NCBI GenBank assembly: GCA_016787225.1
Contig: JAEUUY010000008.1
Span: 1 to 64,000, forward strand
Source: Chitinophagales bacterium
Lineage (GTDB): Bacteria; Bacteroidota; Bacteroidia; Chitinophagales; JADJOU01
Direction: 5' to 3'
Length of the DNA: 64,000 bases
The notes below the pieces were generated by a model. The model ran no database searches, was not told where the DNA came from, and saw only the letters and a program-made list of their open reading frames with translations. Numbering within the stretch: position 1 is the stretch's first letter; every line of letters begins with the position of its first letter. Both the position numbers and the translations under genes were made by a program. Shown piece after piece: positions 55,409 through 64,000 of this stretch.

Positions 55409-56812
55409 ATGTATAAAATCAAGTTTGGGACAGATGGTTGGAGGGCTATAATAGCTAAGGATTACACAGTAGACAATGTAGCTCGGGTAGCTGCAGCTAC
55501 AGCTGATTTTATTTTAAAATCAAATCCTAAACCCACTCTTGCATTGGGATTTGATTGCCGTTTTGGTGGAAATATGTTTGCCGAAACCATCATTCAAGTC
55601 ATGTATTCAAAGGGCGTCAAAGTTGTGTTTTATGATAATATATGCACTACTCCTATGCTATCACTGGCTTGCAATGAATATAAAGCAGATATAGGCGTCA
55701 TGGTCACGGCGAGTCATAATCCACCTTCTTATAATGGATATAAGCTCAAATCGAGTTTTGGCGGACCTACACCACCTAGTCAAGTGCAGGAAGTTGAAGA
55801 TATGATTCCCGAGTTCTATAATTATACTGAGGTTTCTTTAGATGTGATAAAGTCAAATGGATTTTTGGAGTATAAAGATTTCAGAACACTTTATTTGGAA
55901 AGGGTTCGTAGTTATTTTGATTTAGATAAAATTAATCAATCTCAATTAAAAATCGGCTATAATGCCATGTTTGGGGCTGGGCAGAGCATTGTTCCAGACA
56001 TACTGCCGAATGCTGTTCATTTTAACTGTGAATGGAATCCTAATTTTAATCATATAGCTCCTGAACCTATTCCAGGAAATTTAAAAGACTTTTCAGAATT
56101 TTTAAAATCAAAAGGTGACATCGATGTTTCTTTTGTCAATGATGGAGATGCTGATAGAATAGCCTTAATGGATAGAAATGGTAATTACATAGATGCACAT
56201 ATGATTATTCTTATGCTAATCTATATTCTTCATAAGGATAAAGGGATGAGTGGTAAGGTGGTCGTAGCATTCTCTGTTTCACCTAAGATTAAAAAGATGT
56301 GTGAGGCATTTGGCTTACCTATCGAAGTAACTAAAATCGGGTTTAAATATATCGCAGAAATTATCCAAGAAGGTGGAGTACTTGTAGGCGGTGAAGAGAG
56401 TGGAGGTATTTCTGTAGCAGGTCATATACCCGAGCGCGATGGTATCTGGGATGCACTTATCGTAATCGATTATTTAGCCAGAACGGGTAAAACCCTAGAG
56501 CAATTTATTGAGGACATAAACGCTGTGGTGGGCGCATTTTCTTATGGCAGAAATGATTTGAAATTGACAGAAGAAAAAAAGCAAGCGATTCTGAATTATT
56601 GCAATACCACTGAGATAAAATCACTTGCAAATATTCCTGTAGAGCTGACTGAAACTATAGATGGCTTTAAATATCACCTTGAAGGCGAGCGTGTATTGAT
56701 GATTCGAGCCAGCGGCACCGAACCAGTATTGCGCGTATATTGTCAAGCAGAGTCTAATGACAAGGTGAAAGATATTTTAGATAAAGTTTGTTCGTTTTTA
56801 CATTCAATTTAA
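55409..56812 (+). CDS. Phosphohexomutase (phosphoglucomutase/phosphomannomutase family)
   Basis: The 467-residue enzyme interconverts sugar 1- and 6-phosphates. The phosphoserine loop is TASHNPPSYNGYK (about 101-113), the metal loop NDGDADRIAL (about 246-255), the sugar loop GGEESGGIS, and the phosphate-binding loop RASGTEPVLRVY near the C-terminus. Which sugar is used cannot be decided. It is followed 18 bases later by proline dehydrogenase. Confidence 0.92.
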   Translation: MYKIKFGTDGWRAIIAKDYTVDNVARVAAATADFILKSNPKPTLALGFDCRFGGNMFAETIIQVMYSKGVKVVFYDNICTTPMLSLACNEYKADIGVMVTASHNPPSYNGYKLKSSFGGPTPPSQVQEVEDMIPEFYNYTEVSLDVIKSNGFLEYKDFRTLYLERVRSYFDLDKINQSQLKIGYNAMFGAGQSIVPDILPNAVHFNCEWNPNFNHIAPEPIPGNLKDFSEFLKSKGDIDVSFVNDGDADRIALMDRNGNYIDAHMIILMLIYILHKDKGMSGKVVVAFSVSPKIKKMCEAFGLPIEVTKIGFKYIAEIIQEGGVLVGGEESGGISVAGHIPERDGIWDALIVIDYLARTGKTLEQFIEDINAVVGAFSYGRNDLKLTEEKKQAILNYCNTTEIKSLANIPVELTETIDGFKYHLEGERVLMIRASGTEPVLRVYCQAESNDKVKDILDKVCSFLHSI

Positions 56813-56830
56813 TTCAAAATTTAAAATTAG

Positions 56831-58012
56831 ATGTCCGACCCCCAGCCCAAAATCTCCTTTGAAAACACAGAAGTAGCTTATGCATACTTATCTAATAGTG
56901 AATTGCGCAAAGCCTATTGGCTCTTTAGAATGATGAGTATAAACTGGCTCGTGAGTATAGGCAATTCAGTCATTCATTCTATGCTCAAGCTCAACTTTCC
57001 TATTCAAGGAATCATCAAGAATACTATTTTTTCTCATTTTTGTGGCGGAGAGTCTTTAGATGAGTCCATTCCATTGATTAACCGATTGAAGAACAATAAT
57101 ATTGAAGTTCTTCTGAATTACAGTGTGGAAGGATTAGAAGATGCTTCTGGTTATAGAGATACCTATGAAAAAACATTGAATGCAATTCATTTTGCTAAGG
57201 AAAACCCTTCCGTCCGTGCTATGTGTTTGAAATTTACTGGCTTCGCGCACACTGATGTATGGGTAAAGCTACAAGCTAAGCAAGAATTGACACCAGCAGA
57301 ACAGCAGGAATATCTTCAAGCGAAGTCATACATAGATAAATTATGCAGTGAAGCTGTGGACTGTGATGTGCACCTCTATGTAGATGCTGAGGAGAGCTGG
57401 TTCCAGGATAGTATCGATGAGCTGGTCGATGAAATGATGGAGAAATACAATAAAGATGAAGCCTTTATTTTCAATACTTATCAGTTGTATCGCAGTGATA
57501 AATTAGAGGACTTTAAGAAAGCACACCAGCGGGCGTTGTCAAAGGGTTATATCCTCGGAGCCAAAATAGTTCGTGGAGCTTATGTAGAAAAAGAAAACGA
57601 TTACTATGTAAAACTCGGCAAGAAATCTCCAATCAATAATACTAAAGAAGCTTCAGATCGAGAATTCGATGGAGCTGTACGATATGCTGTAGAGAATGTA
57701 ACAACTATTTCCCTATGTTGTGCTTCACACAATGAAGCTTCGAATAAATTGTATTATGAACTATTAATGGAGAAAAATATTCCCTTGAATCATAAACATG
57801 TCAATTCTTCTCAACTACTTGGCATGAGTGATAATATCACTTACAATCTCTCAGCCTTAGGCATGAATACGGCAAAGTATATGCCTTTCGGTCCAGTGAA
57901 AGAAGTGATTCCTTATCTTATTCGTCGGGCACAAGAAAATACTTCTGTAGAAGGGCAGACGAGTAGAGAGTTGCTGTTATTGGAGAAAGAATTGAATAGA
58001 AGGAATTTATAA
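56831..58012 (+). CDS. Proline dehydrogenase
   Basis: The 393-residue flavoenzyme oxidises proline to 1-pyrroline-5-carboxylate and passes electrons to quinone at the inner membrane. It shows the PRODH barrel segments DVHLYVDAEESWFQDSID, GYILGAKIVRGAYVEKE and, near the end, YMPFGPVKEVIPYLIRRAQENTSV, with the substrate-binding RR pair. The dehydrogenase for the second step is encoded at 39537-41165 on the other strand. Like other Bacteroidota forms it is longer than the Deinococcus-type monofunctional enzyme (about 310). Confidence 0.92.
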   Translation: MSDPQPKISFENTEVAYAYLSNSELRKAYWLFRMMSINWLVSIGNSVIHSMLKLNFPIQGIIKNTIFSHFCGGESLDESIPLINRLKNNNIEVLLNYSVEGLEDASGYRDTYEKTLNAIHFAKENPSVRAMCLKFTGFAHTDVWVKLQAKQELTPAEQQEYLQAKSYIDKLCSEAVDCDVHLYVDAEESWFQDSIDELVDEMMEKYNKDEAFIFNTYQLYRSDKLEDFKKAHQRALSKGYILGAKIVRGAYVEKENDYYVKLGKKSPINNTKEASDREFDGAVRYAVENVTTISLCCASHNEASNKLYYELLMEKNIPLNHKHVNSSQLLGMSDNITYNLSALGMNTAKYMPFGPVKEVIPYLIRRAQENTSVEGQTSRELLLLEKELNRRNL

Positions 58013-58066
58013 TTTATTATTGCAAGGAAAAAATTAGTAAGTTAAAAATATCAGCAAGAGAATTCT

Positions 58067-60016
58067 ATGAGATATGTCAGTATATTTATTGCAATTATTA
58101 GTGCTATTTCAAGGTTAAATTCTCAGGTCTATGTTAAGGAACCTACTCCTAATTGGGTAAAAGAAATTAAACTAGACACCATTTCGCTGGAAACTTTAAG
58201 TGCAGAAACTAGTGGTAATGGTTACAATCTAGCCGTTTCAGACTTGCAATTTAATTTGAGTGAGAATATTGCTTATACACATAAAGCAATAAAGGTTGTT
58301 TCATATTCAGGAATTACTGAAGCTTCTCAACTTACTGTTGCAATAGATACGTCTTACGAGAAGTTAAAAATTCATCATTTATATATCTGGCGAAAGGGGA
58401 AAAAAATTGATAGAACTCAAGATTTATCGTTCAAAATCTTAAACAACGAGGATAAATTGGCAGATGGATTATACTATGGAAAAATAACTGTATATAGCAA
58501 CTTAGATGATATAAGGAAGGATGATGTTATTGACTTTGGATACTCTACTTATGGCATTAATCCTATTTTCAACGACGAGAAGTTTTTATTCATGCTATTA
58601 GAGGACGATTTTAAGATAGATTTTTTTAGTATCAGAGTGCTGTACAATTCTGATAAAGAATATAAATATGATTGCACTCGTTGTGATAGTGCTCAAGTTT
58701 TATCCTCTAAGGTTGAAGGTAATTATAAAATACTTGAATTAATGAAGAGGAATACAAAAAAACTTGATTTAGAAAATAATCTACCGCCAGGTTTCATTCC
58801 ATGTGGTTATTTCACCGTATCTAGTATTAATAGCTGGAGAGAAGTAGGGGAATGGGCAAAAAATGTTTTTAATGTAAATGATAAACCTCACCTTGACATT
58901 GTCTTTAAGGAATTGTTTGATGGAACCGAATCACAAGAGAATAAGATAAATAAATTATTAAACTATGTACAAGATGAAATTCGATACATGGGAATAGAAT
59001 CAGGAATAGGGAGTATAAAACCTTTTCACCCTGATACCGTTGTGAAAAGGCGATTTGGCGATTGTAAGGACAAATCAAATTTATTCGTACATTTACTCAG
59101 ACATATTGGAATAGAAAAATCTTATCCTGTGCTTGTGAACACAACTTTTGTTAAAGAACTAGCCAATCTACCTCCATCCAATCAGGTTTTTGATCATTGT
59201 ATTGTAAGATTTGAATTTAATGATACAGTTTATTATATAGATCCAACAATATCTCAACAGGGGGGAGACTTTAGGCGTACTGGAATATTTGATTATGGCA
59301 AAGTCTTGGTTGTTGGCTTGGAATCTGATAGTCTAATTTCAATGAGTTCGAAAAAAAATGATAGAACATATTTTAAGGATGAATTTTTTATTAAGTCATT
59401 CATGGATCCAGTAATATTGGAAATGCAATCGAAACGCTTTGGTCTTAATGCTGATATGAGAAGAATGTATATTCAATTGCAGCCAAAAGATGATGCGACA
59501 GATTTAATTTCAAAAGAATTAAGACTTAAGTATACTGGAATTCAAGAACTTGAAGCCCCAAATTATATAGATAGCATTGATAAAAATGAAATTACCTGCA
59601 AATATAAGTTTTCACTTGATAAAGTCTGGAAAGATGGTAATGAGTTGAAGTCTTCTGGATTATCTGGTCATTGGTATTATCATTTTGAGCCGCTTTCTGT
59701 TTATCAATTGTTAAATGATTATGATTGTAGTAAAAGAAAGAATAATTATGGATTGCCTTACCCGTTTGAGATGGAGTATGAATATATCTTTAATTTCCCT
59801 AAGGAGATTTTGATAATGGATGATTATAAAAAATGGGTAACTTCGAGCTATACTATTATTAAAAGGACAAGACAATTGAGCGCGAATAGAATTGAAATTT
59901 TATATAATTATAGTACTAATAAATCAATTTTGACACCACTAGAATTGGTTGAAACTTGCAATGAAAAAGAGAAAATAGCCAATGAGCTACCAACAGTATT
60001 TTATTTTAAAAAGTAG
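58067..60016 (+). CDS. Secreted DUF3857 and transglutaminase-like protein
   Basis: The 649-residue protein has a signal peptide (about 1-19), a DUF3857 beta domain (about 50-230), and a transglutaminase-like core (about 290-400) with a Cys-His-Asp triad that I place near C333 (FGDCKDKS), H376 (FDHCIVRFE) and D391 (YYIDPT). A beta-rich C-terminal part follows. Such proteins are common in Bacteroidota, sometimes beside sugar or protein-crosslinking genes; the substrate is unknown. The triad appears intact, so enzyme activity is plausible. It ends 94 bases before a MORN-repeat gene; that gap shows nothing further. Confidence 0.8.
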   Translation: MRYVSIFIAIISAISRLNSQVYVKEPTPNWVKEIKLDTISLETLSAETSGNGYNLAVSDLQFNLSENIAYTHKAIKVVSYSGITEASQLTVAIDTSYEKLKIHHLYIWRKGKKIDRTQDLSFKILNNEDKLADGLYYGKITVYSNLDDIRKDDVIDFGYSTYGINPIFNDEKFLFMLLEDDFKIDFFSIRVLYNSDKEYKYDCTRCDSAQVLSSKVEGNYKILELMKRNTKKLDLENNLPPGFIPCGYFTVSSINSWREVGEWAKNVFNVNDKPHLDIVFKELFDGTESQENKINKLLNYVQDEIRYMGIESGIGSIKPFHPDTVVKRRFGDCKDKSNLFVHLLRHIGIEKSYPVLVNTTFVKELANLPPSNQVFDHCIVRFEFNDTVYYIDPTISQQGGDFRRTGIFDYGKVLVVGLESDSLISMSSKKNDRTYFKDEFFIKSFMDPVILEMQSKRFGLNADMRRMYIQLQPKDDATDLISKELRLKYTGIQELEAPNYIDSIDKNEITCKYKFSLDKVWKDGNELKSSGLSGHWYYHFEPLSVYQLLNDYDCSKRKNNYGLPYPFEMEYEYIFNFPKEILIMDDYKKWVTSSYTIIKRTRQLSANRIEILYNYSTNKSILTPLELVETCNEKEKIANELPTVFYFKK

Positions 60017-60110
60017 TCCAAAATTTTTATTACATAGTAAGGACTTGGTACTCTCTTTTTATTAAATAGTTATGTGAGAGTTTGCTAATTAACTAAAAAC
60101 CTATATCTGA

Positions 60111-61031
60111 ATGAAGAGACTTTTATTTTTTGTAAGTATGCAATGTTTTTTTGTATCGAATTTCTATTCTCAAGACACAATAAATGTTTTGTATGATAAG
60201 AACTGGAAAGAGGTCAAAACTAGGGAAGAGGCTGCGTATTATAGAATTGCGTTTAAAAATGAGGAAGGCAAATGGGAGGCATACGATTATTTTATGAGCG
60301 GTGTATTGCAAATGATAGGGGCTTATAGTGATAAAAAAATGACTACTAAGGAAGGAAGTTTTGTGTTTTTTTATGAGAATGGTAACAAGTCTGAGGAATC
60401 GTTTTATTCTAATGGTAAATTAAATGGACTTCTCACTGCTTTTTATGATAATGGTAATGTTAAGCGTAAGGCAATATATGTTGATGGTAAAAAGAATGGA
60501 GAATCCAGCACATGGTCAGAGAAGGGCGTAAAGATCTCGGAAGGCCTATTCGTTAATGGATTCGAAGAGGGGGTTTGGACAATATACCATGAAAATGGTA
60601 AAAAGAAAGCACTTGGTAATATTACATTGGGCAAGCTAGATGGCTATTGGATATATTGGTTTAATAATGACTCTGTTCAAGGAAAAGGGAAATTCGTGAT
60701 TGATAAAAAGGATAGTATTTGGGTTCATTATAATGAGTTTGGAAACTTGACTGAAATTGATTCTTTCGTTGACAGAGAATTAGCAGGAGCTAGAGGGTTT
60801 CATTATAATGGCAAATTGTCATATTATGGCAATTATTCTTCTGGAAAAAAAACAGGGGCATGGCATTTTTTTAACGATAAAGGTGAACTTATTTTTGTAG
60901 GAAACTTTGTCAAAGGGAAAAAAGATGGAGAATGGATAAGGTATTTCCCAGATGGAAAAGTAATGAAGATTTTTTATAAAGAGGACAATGCTATGAATAA
61001 GGATTTAGGGAGTGTTATGATTGATGAATAA
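60111..61031 (+). CDS. Secreted MORN-repeat (YwqK-type) protein
   Basis: The 306-residue protein has a signal peptide (about 1-20) and about nine tandem repeats of roughly 20-23 residues of the MORN_2 type (for example FYENGNKSEESFYSNGKLNG, HENGKKKALGNITLGKLDG). Automated annotation often calls these YwqK toxin-antitoxin antitoxins, but no toxin gene is present. It is more likely an envelope protein of unknown function. It converges with smc, 22 bases apart. Confidence 0.75.
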   Translation: MKRLLFFVSMQCFFVSNFYSQDTINVLYDKNWKEVKTREEAAYYRIAFKNEEGKWEAYDYFMSGVLQMIGAYSDKKMTTKEGSFVFFYENGNKSEESFYSNGKLNGLLTAFYDNGNVKRKAIYVDGKKNGESSTWSEKGVKISEGLFVNGFEEGVWTIYHENGKKKALGNITLGKLDGYWIYWFNNDSVQGKGKFVIDKKDSIWVHYNEFGNLTEIDSFVDRELAGARGFHYNGKLSYYGNYSSGKKTGAWHFFNDKGELIFVGNFVKGKKDGEWIRYFPDGKVMKIFYKEDNAMNKDLGSVMIDE

Positions 61032-61053
61032 TTATTTTGATTCTTCTATCGAA

Positions 61054-64000
61054 CTACGCACTCTCCGCCAAGGTTCTAAAATCGACAGGAACTACTCTAC
61101 TAACACCTTGTTCTATCATGGTGACACCATAGAGAACTTCTACACTCGCCATCGTTTGCTTATTGTGTGTGACGATAATGAATTGTGAGTTCTTAGAAAA
61201 CTCTTCAATGATTTTATTGAATTTAGCTATGTTCGTATCATCCAAAGGTGCATCTACCTCATCGAATATACAGAATGGTGCAGGCTTCAAGAGATAAAGC
61301 GAAAAGAGAAGAGCAGTTGCCGTGAGTGTCTTCTCACCTCCCGAAAGCTGGTTGATAGTAAGTGGTTTCTTCCCTTTAGGCTTAGCTATAATCTCTATAT
61401 CCGAATCAATAGGATTTTCAGGATCAACAAGTATCAAATCACAATCGTCATCTTCGGTAAATAAGATGCGGAAGGTTTTGATGAAATTCTCTCTGATTTT
61501 ATCGAAAGACTCTAAGAAACGCTCCTTCGCATTCGCATCTATTTCCTTGATTGTTTCTAATAAGTCATTTTTAGCTGCCAGTACATCTTCTTTCTGCTCT
61601 ACTAAGAAGTCATAGCGCTTTTTCATTTCGTTGTAGGTCTCTATAGCCATAGGATTGATCTCTCCATAGGTATCTAGTCTCTTTTTAAAATGAGCTAATT
61701 TAGTTTCTACCTCTTCTTGAGGTATAGATACTGTCAAGTCTGAATTGATAAATTCATCTAATTCCATTTCGAATTCAATTTTCAATCGCTCTTTGATAGA
61801 CTGTAATTGAATACGCATTTCTTGTAGTTTTGAATCATAGGAATATACGATTTCTGTTTGGCGGGTCAGTTGACTTTGGATCTCACGAATAGCATTTTCC
61901 TGCTCTGCTACTAGATTTCGAGAAGTGAAATAATCTTTTTCCGCCTCTTGTACACTTAATGTTAGACTATCTCTTTCGGTATAATTGGAGAGAATATCCA
62001 TTTCCATTTTGGAAAGCAATTCTGTCTTTTCTGCCTCCTCTTTATACTGACTTTCAATTTTATTTTGAAATTGAATGACGTTATTATTTAAAGTATCTAA
62101 CTGTTTAGTAAAGAATAAAATCTGCTGATTCTGCTGCATAATAGTGATGTGAAGCGTATTGTATTCCACATCGATTTTATTTGCCTTTTCTTTTATTTCA
62201 TTGTATTTGGCCAGATAGGCTTCTAATGCTAATTGGTTTTGATCGTTCTTATCTTTCAGCACATCAAGACTATTTACTAGCTCTTTATGTTCTAGTTCTA
62301 TCTTCTGAAGAGCTGCTTCATTTGATATTTTACTATCAGCTAATTCTACTCTTTTCTCCTCTATATGCATGAGTCTTGTTTTGGTTTGCTCTACCATTAC
62401 CGATTTTTTAGCAAACTCATCTTTGACACTAGAAAACTTTGCTTGCAATTCTTCTATTTCTTTAACCTTGGTTTTGGTTTTGAGATCTTCTATTTCTTTG
62501 AGCAAGGTATTGTGTTGCTTTTCGACTATTGCTACTTCTTTGTCCAGTTCTATGATTTCGGCATTTAATGCTTCTAGATTTCTACTTCTTCCTACTTGGG
62601 CACCATCAAATAAACTGGCAGAACCTCCGTACAAAGCATGTTTATCCAAAATGGCTGTTCCTTGTAGATCAATGATCTTGATATTTTCATTTTCAAATTC
62701 GGCTAGGTTCAGTTCTTCGATATTTTCTGCGAAATAAATATTATGAAATAAATAGGAAGCTAAAGCCTCATATTGTTTATCTAGTTTTACAACCTCTGCA
62801 GCCGGAATCAAGTTCTTAAATGATTTTGGAGAAGGTGTAGATATTTTTTTGACCAATTCCATGACAAATAAGCCTACTTTACCTGCATTCTGTTCTTTTA
62901 ATTTGCGAATTGAAAGTTGGGCGTCGAATAGTGTATCTACAATAAAATAATTGCCATATCCGGTTATCAATCCCTCTATGGCTATCTTATATTTCTCTTC
63001 GCATACTATGAGGTCAGAGAAAACATTTTTATGTTCAAAGAGAGATACATTTTTCTTAAGAAATTTAATACTTTCTGGAAATCCTTCTAGATTGTCAATC
63101 ATTGATTTCAGAAGGTTATATTCGTTTTTCTTGCTATCATTTTTTCTATGAACCTGATTGAGCTCTATCTTTTTCTGATTGACCTGTTCATTTTTTTCTT
63201 CAATCGTTGTTTTATTGACTTCTTCTTCTTGAGTCAATTTTTGAAGTTCTGACTCTAAATTATCCTTTGATTGCGTGATGAGATTGAAAGCATTGTCGAG
63301 CGTTTCTCTTTCTAAATACAGCCCTTCATATTCATTTTCAATTTTTAATCTATTTTCCTCTGCTAGTAAAATTTGAGACTGTAGTACAGATTTATTCTTA
63401 TCTAACTCATACACCTGTTTCTGTGTTTCTGTGAAAAGATTCTTGTCTTGATCTACCACAGATTTATTTTCCAAAAATGTTTTTTCATTGGCATCTAATT
63501 CTTCTTGTATAGCCTTTCTTTCTATCTCTACAGAATTAAACTTTTCTTGAGACTTTGCCACGACATCATTGAGCTCTCTAAGAGATATATTGACGCGTTC
63601 AATTTCCGATTGTGCTTCTTGAATCTGAATTTTTATCTGCTCATTATTTTTTGAAAGATTCGATATCTGCTCACGAAGAAGGTTGCGTTCATTTTCATTT
63701 CTACCTATTCCTCCTATAAGATCATTGACTTTTTTCTGCACTTCAGTCAGTCTTGTCTCTTTGGTGACAAGTTCTAGTTTCAGTTTCTGGGTCTCCGCAT
63801 CTCGAGACTGTATCATTGTTTCTATCTCATTCTTTTTGTCTTGTTCTTTTTGCTTATCGGCAAATAGAGTATTATAGCTCGTTTTATAATTACTAACTTG
63901 ATACTTGATAGATTCTAAAGAATACGTCTTGTATTCCTCTTTGATTTGATAGTATCGCTCTGCTCGTTTGGCTTGAGTCTCTAATGTTTTCATATTGGAT
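61054..64000 (-). CDS. smc: Chromosome segregation protein SMC (N-terminal part outside the window)
   Basis: The visible 981 residues include both coiled-coil arms (about 20-300 and 480-800 of the fragment), the hinge (about 310-470; FSDLIVCEEKYKIAIEGLITGYGNYFIVD and GTAILDKHALYGG), and the C-terminal ATPase head with signature INQLSGGEKTLTATALLF and Walker B FCIFDEVDAPLDDTN. SMC organises and segregates chromosomes together with ScpA and ScpB. The fragment's first ATG at 63993 is internal: the frame stays open to base 64000, and the N-terminal P-loop half-head (about 200 residues) is missing. Full length should be about 1180. Confidence 0.95.
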   Translation of the reverse strand, partial: SNMKTLETQAKRAERYYQIKEEYKTYSLESIKYQVSNYKTSYNTLFADKQKEQDKKNEIETMIQSRDAETQKLKLELVTKETRLTEVQKKVNDLIGGIGRNENERNLLREQISNLSKNNEQIKIQIQEAQSEIERVNISLRELNDVVAKSQEKFNSVEIERKAIQEELDANEKTFLENKSVVDQDKNLFTETQKQVYELDKNKSVLQSQILLAEENRLKIENEYEGLYLERETLDNAFNLITQSKDNLESELQKLTQEEEVNKTTIEEKNEQVNQKKIELNQVHRKNDSKKNEYNLLKSMIDNLEGFPESIKFLKKNVSLFEHKNVFSDLIVCEEKYKIAIEGLITGYGNYFIVDTLFDAQLSIRKLKEQNAGKVGLFVMELVKKISTPSPKSFKNLIPAAEVVKLDKQYEALASYLFHNIYFAENIEELNLAEFENENIKIIDLQGTAILDKHALYGGSASLFDGAQVGRSRNLEALNAEIIELDKEVAIVEKQHNTLLKEIEDLKTKTKVKEIEELQAKFSSVKDEFAKKSVMVEQTKTRLMHIEEKRVELADSKISNEAALQKIELEHKELVNSLDVLKDKNDQNQLALEAYLAKYNEIKEKANKIDVEYNTLHITIMQQNQQILFFTKQLDTLNNNVIQFQNKIESQYKEEAEKTELLSKMEMDILSNYTERDSLTLSVQEAEKDYFTSRNLVAEQENAIREIQSQLTRQTEIVYSYDSKLQEMRIQLQSIKERLKIEFEMELDEFINSDLTVSIPQEEVETKLAHFKKRLDTYGEINPMAIETYNEMKKRYDFLVEQKEDVLAAKNDLLETIKEIDANAKERFLESFDKIRENFIKTFRILFTEDDDCDLILVDPENPIDSDIEIIAKPKGKKPLTINQLSGGEKTLTATALLFSLYLLKPAPFCIFDEVDAPLDDTNIAKFNKIIEEFSKNSQFIIVTHNKQTMASVEVLYGVTMIEQGVSRVVPVDFRTLAESA

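Overview
The window is AT-rich, gene-dense DNA from a member of the Bacteroidota. The signs are type IX secretion cargo with gliding-motility-type (type B) and type A C-terminal sorting domains, a PorP/SprF-family protein, promoters with the TAnnTTTG -7 element, weak or absent Shine-Dalgarno sites, and an ATP synthase operon that lacks the beta and epsilon genes. I cannot name a genus. I see no rRNA, tRNA, CRISPR array, prophage or complete insertion sequence. Most of the window looks like core chromosome; the only mobile-looking DNA is a 375-bp MITE-like element near 27.4-27.8 kb.

Layout. 0-9 kb (minus strand): a short, apparently truncated membrane protein, an AraC-type regulator, a PorP/SprF protein whose natural start seems to lie across a frameshift, and a 2189-residue secreted SBBP/PKD/Ig-like protein with a large internal duplication. 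9-12.4 kb (plus): an OmpA-like protein, a helix-hairpin-helix membrane protein and an acyl-CoA carboxylase beta subunit. 12.5-17.6 kb: a tightly overlapping run of methyltransferase, di-heme cytochrome c peroxidase, degenerate hydroxyacyl-CoA-dehydrogenase-like protein, DUF7033/deacetylase-like protein, HAD hydrolase and FemAB-like protein. 17.6-26.6 kb: ribosomal protein S1, a CNNM/CBS transporter-like protein, then a coupled chain of NAD(P)-binding protein, CapA-SPOR protein, a catalytically dead M16 homologue and a type B-sorted secreted protein. 26.6-29.4 kb: a lipoprotein, the MITE-like element, class I fructose-bisphosphate aldolase with a strong terminator, and a Spy/CpxP-like protein. 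29.5-34.6 kb: atpB-E-F-H-A-G.

34.7-38.9 kb (minus) is the most unusual locus. It has seven genes that nearly all overlap: a TonB-C-like secreted protein, a protein with a perfect Coq4 metal motif, an unrecognised polytopic membrane protein, a P-loop NTPase of the THEP1/DUF2478 type, MobA, FdhD and a DUF7009-like protein. MobA and FdhD point to molybdopterin-enzyme maturation, but the other members have no obvious place in that pathway, and no molybdoenzyme lies in the window.

39-64 kb: a CcmE with a CxxxY heme-binding motif, 1-pyrroline-5-carboxylate dehydrogenase, a DUF2306-like membrane protein, mreBCD, an orphan CysN GTPase, RdgB, an ABC ATPase with a giant permease/M1-aminopeptidase fusion, a type A-sorted protein, a methyltransferase, a PyrR-like protein, Pcm, a phosphohexomutase, proline dehydrogenase (which completes proline-to-glutamate oxidation with the P5C dehydrogenase encoded 15 kb away), a DUF3857/transglutaminase protein, a MORN/YwqK protein, and most of SMC running off the right edge. 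Several starts were moved inward because a TAnnTTTG element lies inside or just upstream of the longest reading frame.
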